Shown: positions 8,263 to 17,195, counted from the stretch's first letter. The stretch: DNA of 35,263 bases from an uncultured Bacteroidota bacterium (GCA_903904855.1 CAIVEH010000074.1:1-35263), one strand, 5' to 3'. Notes: generated by a model not told the origin, from the letters alone. Translations and numbers: made by a program.

Positions 8263-9177
8263 CTATTCAGAATCATGATACCATCTTCTGGTAATATTGA
8301 AACCAATTAGGTACTGGCCTTTTGAAAAATCATTTTGGTTAAAAACATTGTTTGCCTGGGGATTAATACTTTGGTAGTTTGTAGCAAATATTTGGAAACT
8401 ATGTCCAATTGTGCTTAACTCCAAACCAAAACTAACGTTGGGATGCGGATTATTTGTCGGGTTCTGCGTAAGTGGCTGATCATAATTTACCATAATAGAC
8501 ATACCTTCTGTGACTTTATACCTGCCCATGAACGATAAAGAAAAGTTTGCATTTTTCATTGTTGGCTGGATACTTCCATCAGATGCGACATATCCATCAA
8601 TATTATTAAAGTAAGCCATACCGGGGGAAACCTGGACAGAGAGTTTTGGGGTAATTTTTCTCGCAATTATCAACTGACTGAAGTAAGAAATCCTATCACC
8701 GTTATTAACAAAATTTCCTTCCTTTGGGAGGGTTGAAACCGACATATTGCCATATAATGAAACGCTTACCGGTGAGCCTCCACTTTTAGCCTGTTTTATT
8801 AAGGCATATTTAGCATTACCATCCAATTGCATTTTTTCCTCACATAAACCAATACCTAATTGCAGATTATTAATAGGTGTGTATGCAAACCCAAAGCGAA
8901 CGTTGGCACCTGCAAATAGTCCATAAAAATCACTGTACCCATCAGTAACTGTACCAAACCGATGCTGAATTGAAAACTCAAACGTTTGTTTGACTGGTAC
9001 CATTACAGTCTGATTGTCAATTAACAGGTTACCGGAAAAAGTACCGCCTACATACGCCTTTGCAGGCGCAGCCGTACTATCGGAATCCTGTGCATAGCAA
9101 TGCATTACAGGCAGACAGCAGATAGCCATCAGCAGCAGGCAATTCCCGGCAGAAATTATATTTGATAGTATTTTCAT
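8263..9177 (-). CDS. Outer-membrane beta-barrel protein (DUF5777-like)
   Basis: I choose the ATG at 9177, which gives a clean signal peptide ending near CYAQ. The longer frame starts at 9201, directly abutting the upstream stop codon, and cannot be excluded. The mature protein of about 270 residues has alternating hydrophobic/polar strands, aromatic girdles and the terminal R-W-Y region typical of barrels. It resembles the DUF5777 family found near cytochrome genes in Bacteroidota (assignment from memory). In this operon, between a CX4CH lipoprotein and a cytochrome, it could be an outer-membrane conduit component, but a porin role is inference. Confidence 0.7.
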   Translation of the reverse strand: MKILSNIISAGNCLLLMAICCLPVMHCYAQDSDSTAAPAKAYVGGTFSGNLLIDNQTVMVPVKQTFEFSIQHRFGTVTDGYSDFYGLFAGANVRFGFAYTPINNLQLGIGLCEEKMQLDGNAKYALIKQAKSGGSPVSVSLYGNMSVSTLPKEGNFVNNGDRISYFSQLIIARKITPKLSVQVSPGMAYFNNIDGYVASDGSIQPTMKNANFSLSFMGRYKVTEGMSIMVNYDQPLTQNPTNNPHPNVSFGLELSTIGHSFQIFATNYQSINPQANNVFNQNDFSKGQYLIGFNITRRWYHDSE

Positions 9178-9201
9178 TTTAGTAGATTTTAGATTGTTCA
9201 T

Positions 9202-9600
9202 TTAATTATTCTTAGCTCCCTGTTTAACCCAGGCCAGCAGAATACCCTCAATATTAGAGGGATTGCTGGAACCTCCCAATGGCATTGACGGAGTCAGTTT
9301 GCCAATAAGCCTTTCGTAAATTATACTGTTGGTTGCAGAGACAGTATCTATGAAATGACCATTTTTCAATGAATTATAGGCCTTCCCCGACATCAGATCC
9401 GGTGCATGGGCGCCATCTGCATGGCAGCCGCTCAACGCACAGTTTTTTGCGAAAATTGGTACAAGATCTTTGCTGAATGAAACTGTACCGGATACTGCTG
9501 ATTCATTTTTAATAACCAGGGTTACATCTTTGCGGCAACCTGCAGTTAAAATAATTGACAGTGCACCAACGGCCAGCGTATTTACCCATATTTTTTTCAT
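9202..9600 (-). CDS. Lipoprotein with cytochrome c-like CX4CH haem motif
   Basis: The 132-residue protein has a lipoprotein signal peptide (LTAGC, C22). The sequence NCALSGCH gives C54-X4-C59-H60, a CX4CH haem-binding motif known from some multihaem cytochromes and from Bacteroidota and planctomycete cytochrome-like domains. SMPLGG, further on, could supply an axial Met. The signature VPIFAKNC.....H and the C-terminal WVKQGAKNN fit small cytochrome-like domains of this phylum. It sits between the EB_dh-like protein and the barrel gene in cassette 1. Haem attachment at CX4CH needs confirmation. Confidence 0.75.
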   Translation of the reverse strand: MKKIWVNTLAVGALSIILTAGCRKDVTLVIKNESAVSGTVSFSKDLVPIFAKNCALSGCHADGAHAPDLMSGKAYNSLKNGHFIDTVSATNSIIYERLIGKLTPSMPLGGSSNPSNIEGILLAWVKQGAKNN

Positions 9601-9628
9601 GAAGAAAATATTAATTGTAAATCATAAA

Positions 9629-10900
9629 TTATTTCTTAAAGTGCAAAGTCAGGCCGGTCACAATGGCATGTTCGTTATCAGCGCCATTAAACATTACACC
9701 AAAGCCGAAAGGCAGGTCAGCCAATGAAGAAAAATCAGCGTCATGCACAGCATCGCCAGTGTTCAGTTTACGGGATAAGAGCAACTGCCATCCGGTTCCT
9801 GTCCAGTAAAAGTTTGCAGTAACATCTGCCTGGCTGCCAATGTAAGGGAAGAGTATACTTCCAGGTATAACATATGCACCATCTCCGCCGCCTATCTGCT
9901 GATAGGCTGTGCCCGTACCAGGTTTGATAGTTGAACCATCAGCAAGAGAAAGATTTCCGAAAGTATCGACAGCAGTTACATTGATTGCTTTACCACCTGC
10001 TACAGTATCTGTGCCAAGTATAGCGCCAGGAGCATAAGATCCGCCCGGATAAATACCATACTGTGATTGTGGAGGATAAACAAATTTCGGAACATTTACT
10101 TTTATAGATGTACCTGTAATTTTTATACTCTGTTTATTGGGTTGTGAAGGAACAGCTGTATCAGCTGGAACTGATTGCTTATTTAAATAGCCCCCACCCC
10201 ACCAAATATAACAATCGCTTGCCTGATTTTCGTTCAGCACCTGGAGTGTGCGTGCACGCCAGCAATCCAGATATTCAGACGGTCCGTTTGTCCACATTGC
10301 ACCACCAGCAGGAGTATCAGCTGTACCGTAAGAAGAATAGGCATGACAAGCAGCATAACAGGATAATGAATTAAAAGTGCGGCATGAATTATTCAGGTTA
10401 AACATCATTACGAATTCATCCTGTACAAAGCCCTGCCTGAAAACGCCCGCACTATATGTTGGAGCGCCAGCTTCCTGTGCCCAAAAATTATACCCTGTAC
10501 CTTTAGGATTAAAATACCATGGAGAACTGGCGCAATTCTGCTGGTCAGCCTGCCACTGAACCAGGAAGTAGATATTGGACGCATCATACATTGCCTGGAT
10601 AGTTACACTGTCTGTGTTACCGGCAAAACCTGTAAATATACCGTTTCCGGGATTTGGCACAGTAGCCAGAGTTGTCAGTTTTGGTGCAGAGGCCCATTCA
10701 GAAGCTACAGGCCCTGTGGCAGGATTATGTTCGCCCTGGGCTTTTAGCGTGGCTGTACCTTTAATGCAGTTTAAAATTGTTGTGGCTGCCGAAGAAGAAG
10801 ATGCATCGAGCACCTGGTTGTTTTTTGTGCAATTAACTGCGGTGATGATTAATACCACAATTACCAAAATAGCAATTGACTTACTTTTATAATTTTTCAT
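9629..10900 (-). CDS. Lipoprotein with ethylbenzene-dehydrogenase-like haem-binding domain
   Basis: The 423-residue lipoprotein (cysteine 24 after a hydrophobic N-terminus; the lipobox AVNC is atypical) contains a domain resembling the haem-binding gamma subunit of ethylbenzene dehydrogenase/DMSO-reductase-like enzymes (EB_dh). Supporting segments are EWASAPKLT, YDASNIYFLVQWQA and FVQDEFVMMFNL. An inserted CYAACH (C181-X3-C185-H186) could bind a c-type haem with unusual spacing. Family members carry electrons beside a molybdenum catalytic subunit, but none is encoded here. In this operon it may receive electrons from the NrfD/Fe-S module. The domain call is moderately firm; the role is inferred. 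Confidence 0.7.
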   Translation of the reverse strand: MKNYKSKSIAILVIVVLIITAVNCTKNNQVLDASSSSAATTILNCIKGTATLKAQGEHNPATGPVASEWASAPKLTTLATVPNPGNGIFTGFAGNTDSVTIQAMYDASNIYFLVQWQADQQNCASSPWYFNPKGTGYNFWAQEAGAPTYSAGVFRQGFVQDEFVMMFNLNNSCRTFNSLSCYAACHAYSSYGTADTPAGGAMWTNGPSEYLDCWRARTLQVLNENQASDCYIWWGGGYLNKQSVPADTAVPSQPNKQSIKITGTSIKVNVPKFVYPPQSQYGIYPGGSYAPGAILGTDTVAGGKAINVTAVDTFGNLSLADGSTIKPGTGTAYQQIGGGDGAYVIPGSILFPYIGSQADVTANFYWTGTGWQLLLSRKLNTGDAVHDADFSSLADLPFGFGVMFNGADNEHAIVTGLTLHFKK

Positions 10901-10992
10901 ACTACATGAAGATTAGATTGTGAACTGATTTTGTTTATTAAAAGTGTTTATTAAAAGTTGGTTATTACTTCAGGCAATGGTGTCTGTTTATT

Positions 10993-11427
10993 CTATTTCA
11001 GTGTACGTATATAGTTGATCACCTGCCAGCGCTGGTCTTTAGATAATTCATGCTTGAATGCAGGCATTGGTTTTTTACCCTCACTTATCTTCCAGTTCAG
11101 AGCGCCATCAGTCTGTTTCTGAAAATCAGCCTTTGTAAAGTCCTTTGGTGCTTTATCCAGCTCAGCGCTTTTCGGGCCATCACCTTTACCTTTTTTTCCA
11201 TGACAATCGAAACACTTTTTCTTATACACATCCTTGCCGGCCTCAATTGAACCAGCCTCTGCTGCTATTGGATTTTTGTCATTATCGGCCGATGACGGAG
11301 CAGTCCAGGCTGGCCCCTGTGGTACAGGAGTGAATGAATAGAGCAATGTAAATGCCCCTGCTATCAGGCATGTGGTAATTACTGTAGAAAAACTTATTTT
11401 TTTTCTTGTGTTTATCTGTTTTTTCAT
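10993..11427 (-). CDS. Monoheme c-type cytochrome
   Basis: The 144-residue protein has an N-terminal hydrophobic signal or anchor (about 11-32), a linker, and a class I cytochrome c domain with CFDCH at 72-76 and candidate axial M121 in KPMPAF. It is a close paralogue of the cytochrome at 7773-8186 and more distant from the one at 20922-21320. It follows the Ig-like membrane protein gene by 47 bp. It is the likely direct electron acceptor of the cassette 1 quinol module, by position and by analogy with ActE-type subunits. Confidence 0.9.
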   Translation of the reverse strand: MKKQINTRKKISFSTVITTCLIAGAFTLLYSFTPVPQGPAWTAPSSADNDKNPIAAEAGSIEAGKDVYKKKCFDCHGKKGKGDGPKSAELDKAPKDFTKADFQKQTDGALNWKISEGKKPMPAFKHELSKDQRWQVINYIRTLK

Positions 11428-11474
11428 TTTGCTGTATTTATTTAGTGTGAATAATTATTGCTTTGTTTATTAAG

Positions 11475-12392
11475 TTATGACTTGGCTAATTTTTTTGCAT
11501 CCTGCTTTATTTTCCACATCTGGAAGAAAAGGAAGCAATACACACACCATACACCTCCGAAGAGCGTAGTGATAGTGATAACCAGCGGCCAAGGTGCATA
11601 TGGACTCCACAGCTCTCTGGGAAACGGATCCTTTATAAAGGGCAGATGGGTACCCCAATTTGTCGCAACTTTATTTTCCACATTCCCGAACTTATCATTG
11701 TCTACCATCTTTGCAACAATAGTTACAACTCCTGCAGTATCACCGGCGATCTTTTTGGGATAAGTAAATGTGGCTTCCCCTTTATCATCAGTTGTAACAG
11801 TGAAATCTTCAGAAGCAGGCAACACCCCGAACAGGCGCTGCACAAAGAATTTGACCTCTACACCTTTTACTGCTACTTCCTGCCCGCCTTTACTCATTTC
11901 AGTCACTTTGGCTACAACGGTCTTATTGGTATCGGCAGCATTTACCACCAATGCCAAACTAGCCTCTTTGTAATGCATCTGCTCTGAGGCATCTTCATAA
12001 TCCTTGTCATTTTCGATCTTTGCCACTATGGTGAAATAAAGGCTGTCATCCAGTGGAATATCCTTGGTAAGTTCCAATGAAGCCTGTCCCTTACTATCTG
12101 TAACCACCTGCCTCAGCTGCTGCAGCTGATTATTATGCATGGCATAAAAATTCACCCATGCATTCCTTGCAAAAACAAATTTCCCTTCTTCCTTTACTTT
12201 GACAATAGCCAAAGCTGTTTTATGAGAATCCTTGTTTTTATTGAAAGAAAGTGCAATAGTTGCTTCCACTTTAGCCGGGGTCTGAGGCCTATTCTGAGCA
12301 TCAATATTGCCAGAAAATATACCGGTGATTATTATGGCCAGGGCTACCTTCTTAAGGATAAACCCGCAATTGATTATTCTTTTCGTCGTCAT
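11475..12392 (-). CDS. Ig-like periplasmic protein with C-terminal membrane anchor, cassette 1
   Basis: The 305-residue protein has a signal peptide ending near residue 33 (NIDAQ), two beta-rich Ig-like regions (about 38-140 and 145-235) and one membrane helix near 262-285 with a short positive cytoplasmic tail. It is paralogous to the product of 17259-18164: both have VEVKFF/VEIKMG, a DN-[DK]-x-[FY]-G motif and an RELW/RALW motif just before the helix. I do not recognise a named family. Because it is always next to the NrfD-like gene in this window, it is probably an accessory subunit that shapes or docks the periplasmic side of the complex. Confidence 0.75.
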   Translation of the reverse strand: MTTKRIINCGFILKKVALAIIITGIFSGNIDAQNRPQTPAKVEATIALSFNKNKDSHKTALAIVKVKEEGKFVFARNAWVNFYAMHNNQLQQLRQVVTDSKGQASLELTKDIPLDDSLYFTIVAKIENDKDYEDASEQMHYKEASLALVVNAADTNKTVVAKVTEMSKGGQEVAVKGVEVKFFVQRLFGVLPASEDFTVTTDDKGEATFTYPKKIAGDTAGVVTIVAKMVDNDKFGNVENKVATNWGTHLPFIKDPFPRELWSPYAPWPLVITITTLFGGVWCVYCFLFFQMWKIKQDAKKLAKS

Positions 12393-12415
12393 ATTGTTTA
12401 GCTTTTTCCGGTTAG

Positions 12416-13840
12416 TTATTTAATAGCCTGTACTTTACTTATCTCTGATTCTTTGCTTTCATCGGCATGCCTTTTGGTTCTGATTTCAACTGCGGTTTTG
12501 GAGTCATGGTCAATTTCCAGTCCTTCTTCTACTTCCCAAACTGCCATCATCGGGAATAACTTTGAGAAGAGGGTAACAATGAGGAATATACCAGCAAGGC
12601 AGGCTGCAGTAACTGAAAACTCTACATAATTGGGGAAATAAGTAGACCATGATTCAGGCACTTCCTGTATAGGCATAAACGGATGGAGCAGTGTAGGTAC
12701 CACAATGAGATACCTCTTCACCCATGCGCCGATAGCTATAATGATACAGGTTATTACCAGTGGTGTTATTTTCCTGCCCTTAGGGAAAGACATAACAACT
12801 ATGGGCAGTAATACTGTACCGAACTGACATGTCCAGAAGGCCTTTGAATAACTGCCGGTGAACAGATCTGCGAGCAAGTGTCCTTCTGCAGTTGCCATCT
12901 TATAAGCAGGTATCCAGTATTCATTCAGGTTCATGTAGGCATAAACCATTGTAAGGGCGAGCACCACTTTACCTATCAGGTCGAAATGCCTTTCTGTAAT
13001 GTATTTTTCGAGATGGTAAAGCTTCCTGAAAGCAGCCATACCTAATATAACGCAGGCGGAACCGGAGTAAAGAGCACCAACCACAAAGTATGGGCCGAAC
13101 AATGTGCTGTCCCATCCTGGCCTTAGTGTCATGGCAAAAATGTAACTCACCACAGTATGCACAGAAACTGCAACAGGGATGATGATAATTGTCATAATTG
13201 TCATTGTTGTTTCCAGGCGGTGCCACTGTGATTTTGTGCCTTGCCAGCCAAGTGCGAGGAAGGTATATAGCCTCTTCTTAAACTTCCTGTACCTTGTAGT
13301 ACATTCTCCTATCCTGTCGCGGCAAAGAGCCATATCGGGAATCATTGGCAGAAACAGGAACACCGTACTACCGGTAAAATAGGTACAGATGGAAATGATG
13401 TCCCAGATAAGCGGTGACTGCAGACGGCCAAAAATGACCAGGTTTGCGATTCGGTCGGGGCGGCCCAGATCAATGATAGGCTGTATACCCCCAAAACAAA
13501 GTGAAACAAAAGTGAGTAACTCGGCTGAGCGGGTAATGGGCCGTCGCCATTCCTGCTTTGTGATCCTGAGAATAGCCGAAACCAATGTGCCCGAATGGCT
13601 GATACCAATAAAGAATACAAAGGTGGAGATGTATAAACCCCAGGATACATAATTACGCATGGCGGTAACACCCAACCCATGCCGCAACTGGTGAATATAG
13701 CAATACAAACCCCATCCGATAATAATTAACAAGAAACCAACCCATAATTGTGTTGACCGTCCGAATGTCCGGGTCGGTTTGAGGCAAGCCTCACGAAGGG
13801 TTTCCACTTCACCTTTTAAGTCGAATTTTTCGTTTTCCAA
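12416..13840 (-). CDS. NrfD/PsrC/ActC-family quinone-interacting membrane subunit, cassette 1
   Basis: The 474-residue integral membrane protein has about ten hydrophobic segments, which is closer to ActC/ActF-type than to eight-helix PsrC. Family hallmarks include YVSWGLYIS, GISHSGT (with H82), RPGWDS, and KRYLIV followed by PTLLHPF. It should oxidise or reduce menaquinone and pass electrons to the Fe-S subunit encoded upstream. The start is a TTG at 13840; no in-frame ATG occurs before residue 61, deep in the helical bundle, so TTG is accepted. The Fe-S gene ends 61 bp upstream and the Ig-like gene follows after 23 bp. The paralogue is at 18142-19521. Confidence 0.9.
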   Translation of the reverse strand: MENEKFDLKGEVETLREACLKPTRTFGRSTQLWVGFLLIIIGWGLYCYIHQLRHGLGVTAMRNYVSWGLYISTFVFFIGISHSGTLVSAILRITKQEWRRPITRSAELLTFVSLCFGGIQPIIDLGRPDRIANLVIFGRLQSPLIWDIISICTYFTGSTVFLFLPMIPDMALCRDRIGECTTRYRKFKKRLYTFLALGWQGTKSQWHRLETTMTIMTIIIIPVAVSVHTVVSYIFAMTLRPGWDSTLFGPYFVVGALYSGSACVILGMAAFRKLYHLEKYITERHFDLIGKVVLALTMVYAYMNLNEYWIPAYKMATAEGHLLADLFTGSYSKAFWTCQFGTVLLPIVVMSFPKGRKITPLVITCIIIAIGAWVKRYLIVVPTLLHPFMPIQEVPESWSTYFPNYVEFSVTAACLAGIFLIVTLFSKLFPMMAVWEVEEGLEIDHDSKTAVEIRTKRHADESKESEISKVQAIK

Positions 13841-13901
13841 AATTGAAATATTTTTGTGTTTTAAGAATATTATTTATACCCTGATAATACCAATTAGCGT
13901 G

Positions 13902-14897
13902 TTACATAGACATATGGCCCATCTCATTTCCACCATGTTTTTTAGGTTTCTTTCCTCCTTCAAGACTATTCAGTTCAGGTACAGGATATTTCCTGTTTTT
14001 AGGTGGCAGATAATAAACACGTGGCTCTGTTCCCAATTCCTCCAGCTGCCTGTAGCCTGCGTTCTGCTCAAGGAACTGGCTTAGTTTTACAGTTACTCCG
14101 GATGCGTTGGTAACAGCATCTTCATTCTGGTCGCCGAAATAGATTACATCCATCGGGCATCCGCTAACACAGGCAGGCATTTTACCCTGCCTGATCATAT
14201 CAGGGCAGAAATCGCATTTCTCTACAGTACCCATTCTGCGTGGAATACTTTGCTCGGGTGAATAGGCAATATTGCCGATTGCTTTTTTCTGTGCAGAGCT
14301 AGGATGGCTCCAGTTGAAGAAACGTGTGGAATACGGACAAGCCGCCATACACATACGGCAACCTATGCAACGTTCATTATCAATAAGCACAATTCCATCC
14401 TGCCTTTTGAAAGTTGCATTTACCGGGCATACTTTGGTACAGGTAGGATTGTCGCAATGGAAACAAGGCTTGGGTAGATAATAGGGAGCCTCCGCTTCGG
14501 CCTCATGCATGGTAAACACTTTGATCCACTCCCTGTCTGATTCGGTGTAGTGCATCTTCTGACAGGCTTCGGTACATTTTTTGCAACCATCGCATTTCGA
14601 CAGGTCGAATACCATAACGAACTTTTTATTTGGTATACCCTTCCGCGCTTCTTCATTTGAAACCGGAGCCGGCCGGTACTCACACAAGTTAGAAGAGTCA
14701 GCTTCAAATAGTTTACCATCAGGAGTAAACACCTTAATTTTATCACCTGAATCTTTTGCATCTGAAAAGACCTTGGTTAATCCGCCGCCAACTACAGTAA
14801 GACCGGCTGCAAGCGCCCCGAAACGCAAAAAATTTCTCCTGCCGGTTTTGCCGGAATCCTGCTCAGGGCTTTCTTCAATTTTTTTATTCATTTCCAT
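13902..14897 (-). CDS. Tat-exported four-cluster ferredoxin subunit (NrfC/DmsB/PsrB-like), cassette 1
   Basis: The 331-residue protein has a Tat signal (GRRNFLRFG, residues 19-27) and a short N-terminal domain (IKVFTPDGKLFEAD). Four cysteine groups follow: C102-X2-C105-X2-C108-X3-C112, CFHCDNPTCTKVC, CIGCRMCMAAC, and CDFC with an 11-residue gap then CVSGC. All sixteen ligands are present, so four [4Fe-4S] clusters are expected. It should relay electrons between the NrfD-like subunit and a periplasmic partner. Usual partners of this family are molybdopterin enzymes; none is encoded nearby. It is the first gene of the operon, with a promoter and Fnr-like site at 15069-15111. Confidence 0.92.
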   Translation of the reverse strand: MEMNKKIEESPEQDSGKTGRRNFLRFGALAAGLTVVGGGLTKVFSDAKDSGDKIKVFTPDGKLFEADSSNLCEYRPAPVSNEEARKGIPNKKFVMVFDLSKCDGCKKCTEACQKMHYTESDREWIKVFTMHEAEAEAPYYLPKPCFHCDNPTCTKVCPVNATFKRQDGIVLIDNERCIGCRMCMAACPYSTRFFNWSHPSSAQKKAIGNIAYSPEQSIPRRMGTVEKCDFCPDMIRQGKMPACVSGCPMDVIYFGDQNEDAVTNASGVTVKLSQFLEQNAGYRQLEELGTEPRVYYLPPKNRKYPVPELNSLEGGKKPKKHGGNEMGHMSM

Positions 14898-15346
14898 AAT
14901 ATTTAAAACCGATATAAAAGAATAAGCAAATAATTTTCAGACTTTTCTACATCCTTTTATCAAAAAATAAAGCCTTTGAAATATCCTTTTTCACCATTTC
15001 ATGCTGCCTGTATTTTCCTGATTTCCGGTGGCCAAACAATTGATGTTATAACAACTGTTGTGTAAAGGCAAAAGTATCTTTGAGGTATAAGCAAGTTTAT
15101 GATCTAGCTTATAAAAAATTGTCTTTTTAATGTCGACAAAAATGGAATTTTAATACAGTATTAATGTCTGATTCCGGACATTTTCCCTTCAGTATATACT
15201 AAGTCTGGTTCTAAACATATGATTTTCATACCGCTTTCAAGGGGTATACATGCAAACCCAATCCAGAGTGAATGCCATAAGCGAACCTTCTGGTTAAGTA
15301 AAACAGGATAAGTGAAATGTAAAATCTGTAAAGAAGAGATTGTAAT
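14898..15346. other. Gene-free region with the cassette 1 promoter
   Basis: No gene is supported here. It contains the cassette 1 promoter (15069-15111). Further right are the direct repeat TTAATGTC (15127-15134 and 15161-15168), the palindrome TGTCGACA (15131-15138), and ATGTC inverted as GACAT around 15164-15181, which may be a second operator. Confidence 0.5.
15069..15111 (-). promoter_or_regulatory. Cassette 1 promoter: -7 element plus degenerate Fnr-like dyad
   Basis: On the minus strand the -7 element is TACTTTTG (15076 to 15069), 172 bp before the Fe-S start codon. The dyad TGAT-CTAG-CTTA (15100-15111) is centred 29.5 bp upstream of the first T. One half-site is perfect and the other matches two of four bases. 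A wider 7-bp inverted repeat (TATAAGC 15086-15092, GCTTATA 15107-15113) overlaps it. Confidence 0.5.
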
Positions 15347-16069
15347 TTAGTGGGCAGGTACTGACTGGCCTGGTATTTGCATATTAAATTCGCTGATAAT
15401 TCTAACCAAAGCATTCATATTCAGAATGGCAATTTTCTTGCCTCGCTTTTCTATAAGGCCTTCTTTTTCAAATTCAGTCAGCTGAATGGCCACCTGCTGG
15501 CGTGTACTCCCAGCAAAACTGGCAAAATCAACCCTAGAGAAGCATACGTTTAACTCGCCCTGCTCATTTATGCCGAAATTACTTTGTATCAGCAGCAGTG
15601 ATTCTGCGGTCTTTTCCCTGATATTCATCTGTACTATATTCTTAACCCTGTTCTCCAGCTTGCGGAGCTCACGCGAATAGTACATCATCAGTTCGACAGC
15701 AAATTTCGGATTGGCCATGAACAATTCATTCAGCACCTCATTTTCTATAAAGCAGATATAGGAATCTTCCATTGCTGTAGCGCTTACCGGATATACTTCA
15801 TAACCTACTCCCCGGTGACCAAGAATATGACCATCGCTGGCAAACCGAACAATCTGTTCCTTGCCATTCAGGCCAGTGGTAAATACTTTTACTTTACCCT
15901 TGCGGATAAAGAAGATACCAAAAATCCGGAAGCCCTGGTTAAGGATATTCTGATTTTTTTTGAAGAGGGAATGGTATTTCAGGCTGTCCAGACGATCTAT
16001 ACAATCCGGAGTACATAATTTCACAAAACAATCTGCATTCATGCAGGAATTACAACTAATTGCTTCCAA
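15347..16069 (-). CDS. Crp/Fnr-family transcription regulator with N-terminal cysteine cluster
   Basis: The 240-residue regulator has a cyclic-nucleotide-fold sensor domain (about 30-140), a dimerisation helix and a winged helix (about 179-215; recognition helix STRQQVAIQL). The N-terminus carries C6, C9, C14, C19 and C23, and C106 (YICFIE) aligns with E. coli FNR Cys122 by position. A [4Fe-4S] oxygen sensor is therefore plausible. The recognition helix lacks the exact E-SR pattern of FNR. The start is a TTG at 16069, three codons after a stop. The first ATG (16042, residue 10) would lose C6 and C9. It lies between the two respiratory cassettes and has two Fnr-like dyads in its own promoter. 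Confidence 0.88.
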   Translation of the reverse strand: MEAISCNSCMNADCFVKLCTPDCIDRLDSLKYHSLFKKNQNILNQGFRIFGIFFIRKGKVKVFTTGLNGKEQIVRFASDGHILGHRGVGYEVYPVSATAMEDSYICFIENEVLNELFMANPKFAVELMMYYSRELRKLENRVKNIVQMNIREKTAESLLLIQSNFGINEQGELNVCFSRVDFASFAGSTRQQVAIQLTEFEKEGLIEKRGKKIAILNMNALVRIISEFNMQIPGQSVPAH

Positions 16070-16250
16070 ATTTTTTTAATTTACCGGATACCGATATCCG
16101 GGATTAACAATAGTAAAATGGAATGTTGCAGCCTGGCAAATTACTGTAACGGGAGGAGAGAAGGGGAATTTATTTATAGGAATATTAGTGTCGTTTTTGT
16201 CATTATTTTGTCTGAAAAGTTCAAATAAATACCTGTCTCCGCTCTTATAT

Positions 16251-16293
16251 CAAACTTATTTCAATACAGGCAATAAAAAGATGATCTCAATCA
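16251..16293 (-). promoter_or_regulatory. Promoter and Fnr-like dyad of the Crp/Fnr gene
   Basis: The minus-strand -7 element TAAGTTTG (16258 to 16251) matches TAnnTTTG. The perfect dyad TGAT-CTCA-ATCA (16282-16293) is centred 29.5 bp upstream of its first T. A second perfect dyad, TGAT-TGAA-ATCA (16304-16315), is centred 22 bp further out. This predicts autoregulation. The dyads double as the two arms of the MarR gene terminator. Confidence 0.6.
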
Positions 16294-16317
16294 GCAAAAA
16301 AATTGATTGAAATCATC
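16280..16317 (-). terminator. Terminator of the MarR gene, built from two Fnr-like dyads
   Basis: The 14-bp arms 16280-16293 and 16304-16317 pair with a single G-T wobble around a 10-nt loop, and are followed on the minus strand by TTTTTATTG. The stem lies 75 bp past the MarR stop codon. Confidence 0.65.
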
Positions 16318-16391
16318 AAAATACGATAATACAGTAAACAGGGGATGTTTACCAATCCTTTAGTCATTCAGCCAATTGCATACACCTGCAA

Positions 16392-16922
16392 TTAGGCTAC
16401 AGCCAGTCGCTCATTATTCACAGGAATTAATGCTATCTGTGGCACTTTGGGTGACTTCTGAATAGTTATCCTGTCTCTTACTTTATCAAGCAGGAGATTC
16501 AACTGTGTAATTTCCTCTTCATTTAATGCAGTCAGGTTACTATCCATCCTGTCATTTTCATTTTCAATCTCATCAATCAGCCTCATACCCTCAGCGGTGA
16601 TAATTACATGCATCTGTCGCCTGTTGTCTTCACATATATTCCTTTCCACCAGTCCTTTCTTACGAAGCACTTCAATAATTCTGGAAGCATCACTCATACG
16701 GTCCAGCATCCTTTTGCGGATCTGCAAAACGCCCAATGGTTCAGAATATTTACCTTTCAGAATCCGGAGTATGTTGTATTGCTGAGGAGTAAGATTATAT
16801 TCCTTAACCATATCTGCAGCCAATTGCAACATCCATTTACCTGTATATATCAGATTGATCCCTGCCTTGTGGTATTCATTCCTGAATGGTTTCACCTGTA
16901 ATATTTCCTTTTCGAGTGTCAT
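16392..16922 (-). CDS. MarR-family transcription regulator
   Basis: The 176-residue protein has the MarR winged-helix layout: dimerisation helices at both ends, YNLTPQQYNILRIL as the start of the DNA-binding core, a recognition region around MSDASRIIEVLRKKGLV, and the wing with EDNRRQ then VIITAEG. Typical ligands are phenolics, oxidants or metals; none can be predicted. It has no conspicuous cysteine pair. The gene is single, upstream of the Crp/Fnr gene on the same strand, and separated from it by a terminator. Its promoter has the clearest Fnr-like dyad and -7 pairing of the window, so it probably belongs to the same regulon. Confidence 0.9.
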   Translation of the reverse strand: MTLEKEILQVKPFRNEYHKAGINLIYTGKWMLQLAADMVKEYNLTPQQYNILRILKGKYSEPLGVLQIRKRMLDRMSDASRIIEVLRKKGLVERNICEDNRRQMHVIITAEGMRLIDEIENENDRMDSNLTALNEEEITQLNLLLDKVRDRITIQKSPKVPQIALIPVNNERLAVA

Positions 16923-17007
16923 TGCAGTAAATTAATTAGCTGAAAAATATGCTGCTTCAATGGTTCACTGAAATGATAACAACCCATGTTATACTTTCAA
17001 TCTGTAG

Positions 17008-17050
17008 CAAATGTAATTAGTGCTAAGGCATACTGCAATGATTTAAATCA
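17008..17050 (-). promoter_or_regulatory. MarR gene promoter with Fnr-like dyad
   Basis: On the minus strand the -7 element is TACATTTG (17015 to 17008), with a TTG (17038 to 17036) 20 bp upstream as a -33 element. The fully palindromic dyad TGAT-TTAA-ATCA (17039-17050) directly abuts the TTG and is centred 29.5 bp from the -7 element. The start codon is 86 bp downstream. Confidence 0.65.
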
Positions 17051-17195
17051 GATCAATTTATGCGTTTACGCAAGTAATTATTTAATAAATAGCAAAAGAC
17101 CTAATTATCCTTCCTTTCTTTCGCAAAGCCTTTAATCACTTAATTCCATTATTAAACCACGATTTCACATCAGCAAGCCGGGTATCTCTAAAAGC

